Below are positions 40,867 to 42,060 of a stretch of DNA of 42,060 nucleotides, one piece after another. Under the pieces are notes generated by a model that saw only the letters and a program-made list of their open reading frames with translations, had not been told where the DNA came from and made no database searches. Origin of the DNA: DASPSR01 sp035516175. GTDB taxonomy: Bacteria > Nitrospirota > UBA9217. A program made the position numbers and the translations under genes. The first letter of the stretch is position 1. Each line of letters opens with the position of its first letter. The stretch covers positions 1 through 42,060 of the forward strand of contig DATJAO010000061.1 in NCBI GenBank assembly GCA_035516175.1. Direction: 5' to 3'.

Positions 40867-41829
40867 GTGAGCCACGTACTCCTTGAAATAAGAGACCTCT
40901 ACAAAGCCTTCTCACTAAAAGCAGGCCTGGGAAAAACTGTTGAAGCGAAAGCCGTCGACGGTGTGAGCCTCTCTGTTGCTCGAGGGGAGGCGGTAGGACT
41001 CGTGGGCGAGAGCGGTTGCGGTAAGTCCACGCTCGGAAGACTTGCGCTGAGACTGCTCGAGCCGACGGCGGGAAGTGTTTTTTTTGACGGCCGCAATCTG
41101 AGCACCCTTGCAAGAGAGGATATCAGAGCCCTCCGGAAAAACCTGCAGATTATCTTTCAAGACCCCTTCGCCTCGCTCAATCCCCGCATGCGTATCGAGG
41201 AGATCATTTCCGAACCTCTCGTGATCCACGCTCTTGCCAAGGGGAAGGAACTGGAGGAGCGTACCGCTGTCCTGCTGGGCAAAGTCGGGCTTCCTGCCGA
41301 TGCACTGCGCCGCTATCCGCATGAGTTTTCAGGTGGTCAGCGTCAGCGGGTCGGCATTGCTCGCGCCCTTGCGAGCACGCCGTCGTTCATCGTGGCTGAC
41401 GAACCAGTCTCAGCGCTCGACGTTTCTGTTCAGGCTCAGATCATCAACCTTCTCGAAGATCTGCGCGAGGAGATGAAGCTGTCGTTCCTGTTCATCGCCC
41501 ACGACCTTAACCTCGTCCGCCACTTCTCCGATCGCGTGGCTGTGATGTACCTCGGGAAAATCGTCGAGATCGCTCCCGCCGAAGAGATCTATAGAAATCC
41601 CTCGCACCCATATACCGAAGCGCTCCTGGCCGATATCCCCGTCGCGGACCCGACGGTAAAGAAAAAACATATCCTGCTCAAGGGAGACATCCCGAGCCCT
41701 ACCCAGATACCGTCCGGCTGCCGGTTCCATACCCGCTGCATTTACCGCTTCGACCCCTGCGACAAGATCGTTCCGCGTATAACCAACCTCGGGAATGGCC
41801 ACTTCGTTGATTGCCACCTGAGGGGTTGA
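40867..41829 (+). CDS. dppF: Peptide ABC transporter ATP-binding protein (DppF/OppF type)
   Basis: 320 residues. Walker A G-E-S-G-C-G-K-S (47-54), Q-loop F-Q-D-P-F-A-S-L-N-P, signature S-G-G-Q-R-Q-R-V-G and Walker B V-A-D-E-P-V-S-A-L-D are intact, with the C-terminal P-S-G-C-R-F-H-T-R-C Cys region. F-Q-D-P-F-x-S-L-N-P separates it from DppD. The start is GTG. A 131-bp gap separates it from dppD, unusual for this pair. Its stop codon directly touches an IS200/IS605-type end. Confidence 0.93.
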   Translation: MSHVLLEIRDLYKAFSLKAGLGKTVEAKAVDGVSLSVARGEAVGLVGESGCGKSTLGRLALRLLEPTAGSVFFDGRNLSTLAREDIRALRKNLQIIFQDPFASLNPRMRIEEIISEPLVIHALAKGKELEERTAVLLGKVGLPADALRRYPHEFSGGQRQRVGIARALASTPSFIVADEPVSALDVSVQAQIINLLEDLREEMKLSFLFIAHDLNLVRHFSDRVAVMYLGKIVEIAPAEEIYRNPSHPYTEALLADIPVADPTVKKKHILLKGDIPSPTQIPSGCRFHTRCIYRFDPCDKIVPRITNLGNGHFVDCHLRG

Positions 41830-42060
41830 CATCCTCCCCCGCCTGACGGCCGGGGATTCCCGAATCAGGCCCTTAATGCGCTAAGGGCAACTGCTGATCC
41901 TGTTCGCGGATGCGGCAGAGATGTTTGCCACGTCCCCGGTTTATGGGCTGATACTGACGGCCTGGTCTTTCTCCAGGCAAACCGGTTGACCGCAGGCTGT
42001 GCCAAGCAGCCACTACTCCAGGAGACACTCATTTGCTCCGGGAGATACCTTTTTAAGATG
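41826..42060 (-). mobile_element. End of an IS200/IS605-group element with omega-RNA-like structure
   Basis: TTGACATCCTCCCCCGCC begins a stem (TCCCC...GGGGA, 41832-41855) that is the typical subterminal hairpin phrase of these elements, normally found after tnpB. Next come a nested stem CGAA-CAGG/CCTG-TTCG (41861-41906) enclosing GCCCTTA/TAAGGGC (41869-41888). This looks like the 3' part of an omega (reRNA) guide. The tnpB gene would be on the minus strand beyond the right edge; a minus frame (TGA at 41867-41865) is open to the edge and could be its tail. No transposase motif is visible in the window. Confidence 0.6.

Noticed and set aside
1..42060. CRISPR arrays, rRNA, tRNA genes or a riboswitch
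   Set aside because: I saw no regularly spaced repeats, no rRNA-like sequence, no tRNA cloverleaf other than the tmRNA ends, and no recognisable riboswitch core (none precedes the thiamine-related genes).

Overview
This 42 kb window is a bacterial chromosome segment that is almost entirely coding, at moderately high G+C. It carries a division and cell-wall (dcw) cluster plus conserved housekeeping genes. LpxC (lipid A synthesis) with a meso-diaminopimelate-type MurE points to a diderm, while DivIVA and a ylm-like gene set (pgeF, yggS, yggT, divIVA) are unusual company for a proteobacterium. Together with a two-CW-domain gene, a BCAM0308-type gene and an MTH1187-type thiamine-binding protein, this suggests a Nitrospirota- or Desulfobacterota-like lineage. 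That placement is inference; nothing here fixes the species.

Layout: (1) 1-870, the 3' end of a tyrosine-recombinase gene facing the 3' end of a minus-strand tmRNA gene (ssrA), the classic arrangement of an island integrated into ssrA. (2) 1004-6516 minus, a ylm-like operon in transcription order: B12-type radical SAM protein, pgeF, yggS, proC, yggT, divIVA, yggU. (3) 6606-10735, a mixed-strand wedge: ygbA (with an FNR-like site at -41.5), cysM, an MBL-fold hydrolase, a two-CW gene interrupted by an in-frame UGA, and trmJ. (4) 10789-29957 minus, the dcw cluster read mraZ, a STAS-domain gene, rsmH, ftsL, ftsI, murE, murF, mraY, murD, ftsW, murG, murC, murB, ddl, ftsQ, ftsA, ftsZ, then yjbQ. 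It starts from a near-consensus sigma-70 promoter followed by four 10-bp-spaced MraZ-type boxes. (5) 30137-33487, accessory genes: HNH endonuclease; BCAM0308, coiled-coil and thiamine-binding genes; a plsC-like acyltransferase; a decayed secreted helical protein; a cupin. (6) 33599-41829, prfC, a class IV aminotransferase overlapping deoC, convergent lpxC, a TPR gene and two Opp/Dpp-type ABC ATPases. (7) 41830-42060, a structured end typical of an IS200/IS605-group element directly after the last ATPase stop codon.

The dcw genes supply the whole cytoplasmic route from UDP-MurNAc to lipid II (MurB, MurC, MurD, MurE, MurF, Ddl, MraY, MurG), the septal synthase pair FtsW/FtsI, and the divisome proteins FtsL, FtsQ, FtsA and FtsZ. 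MraZ probably represses its own operon. The ylm-like operon adds DivIVA and YggT, both linked to division or envelope organisation in other bacteria.

The most unusual items are the two-CW gene with UGA exactly where I recall a conserved cysteine (selenocysteine candidate or decaying gene), the STAS gene between mraZ and rsmH, the FNR-like site at canonical class II spacing before ygbA, a predicted leaderless radical SAM mRNA, short inverted repeats abutting the starts of several dcw genes, and word-like AT-rich linkers, one of which appears to be translated into the RsmH N-terminus.
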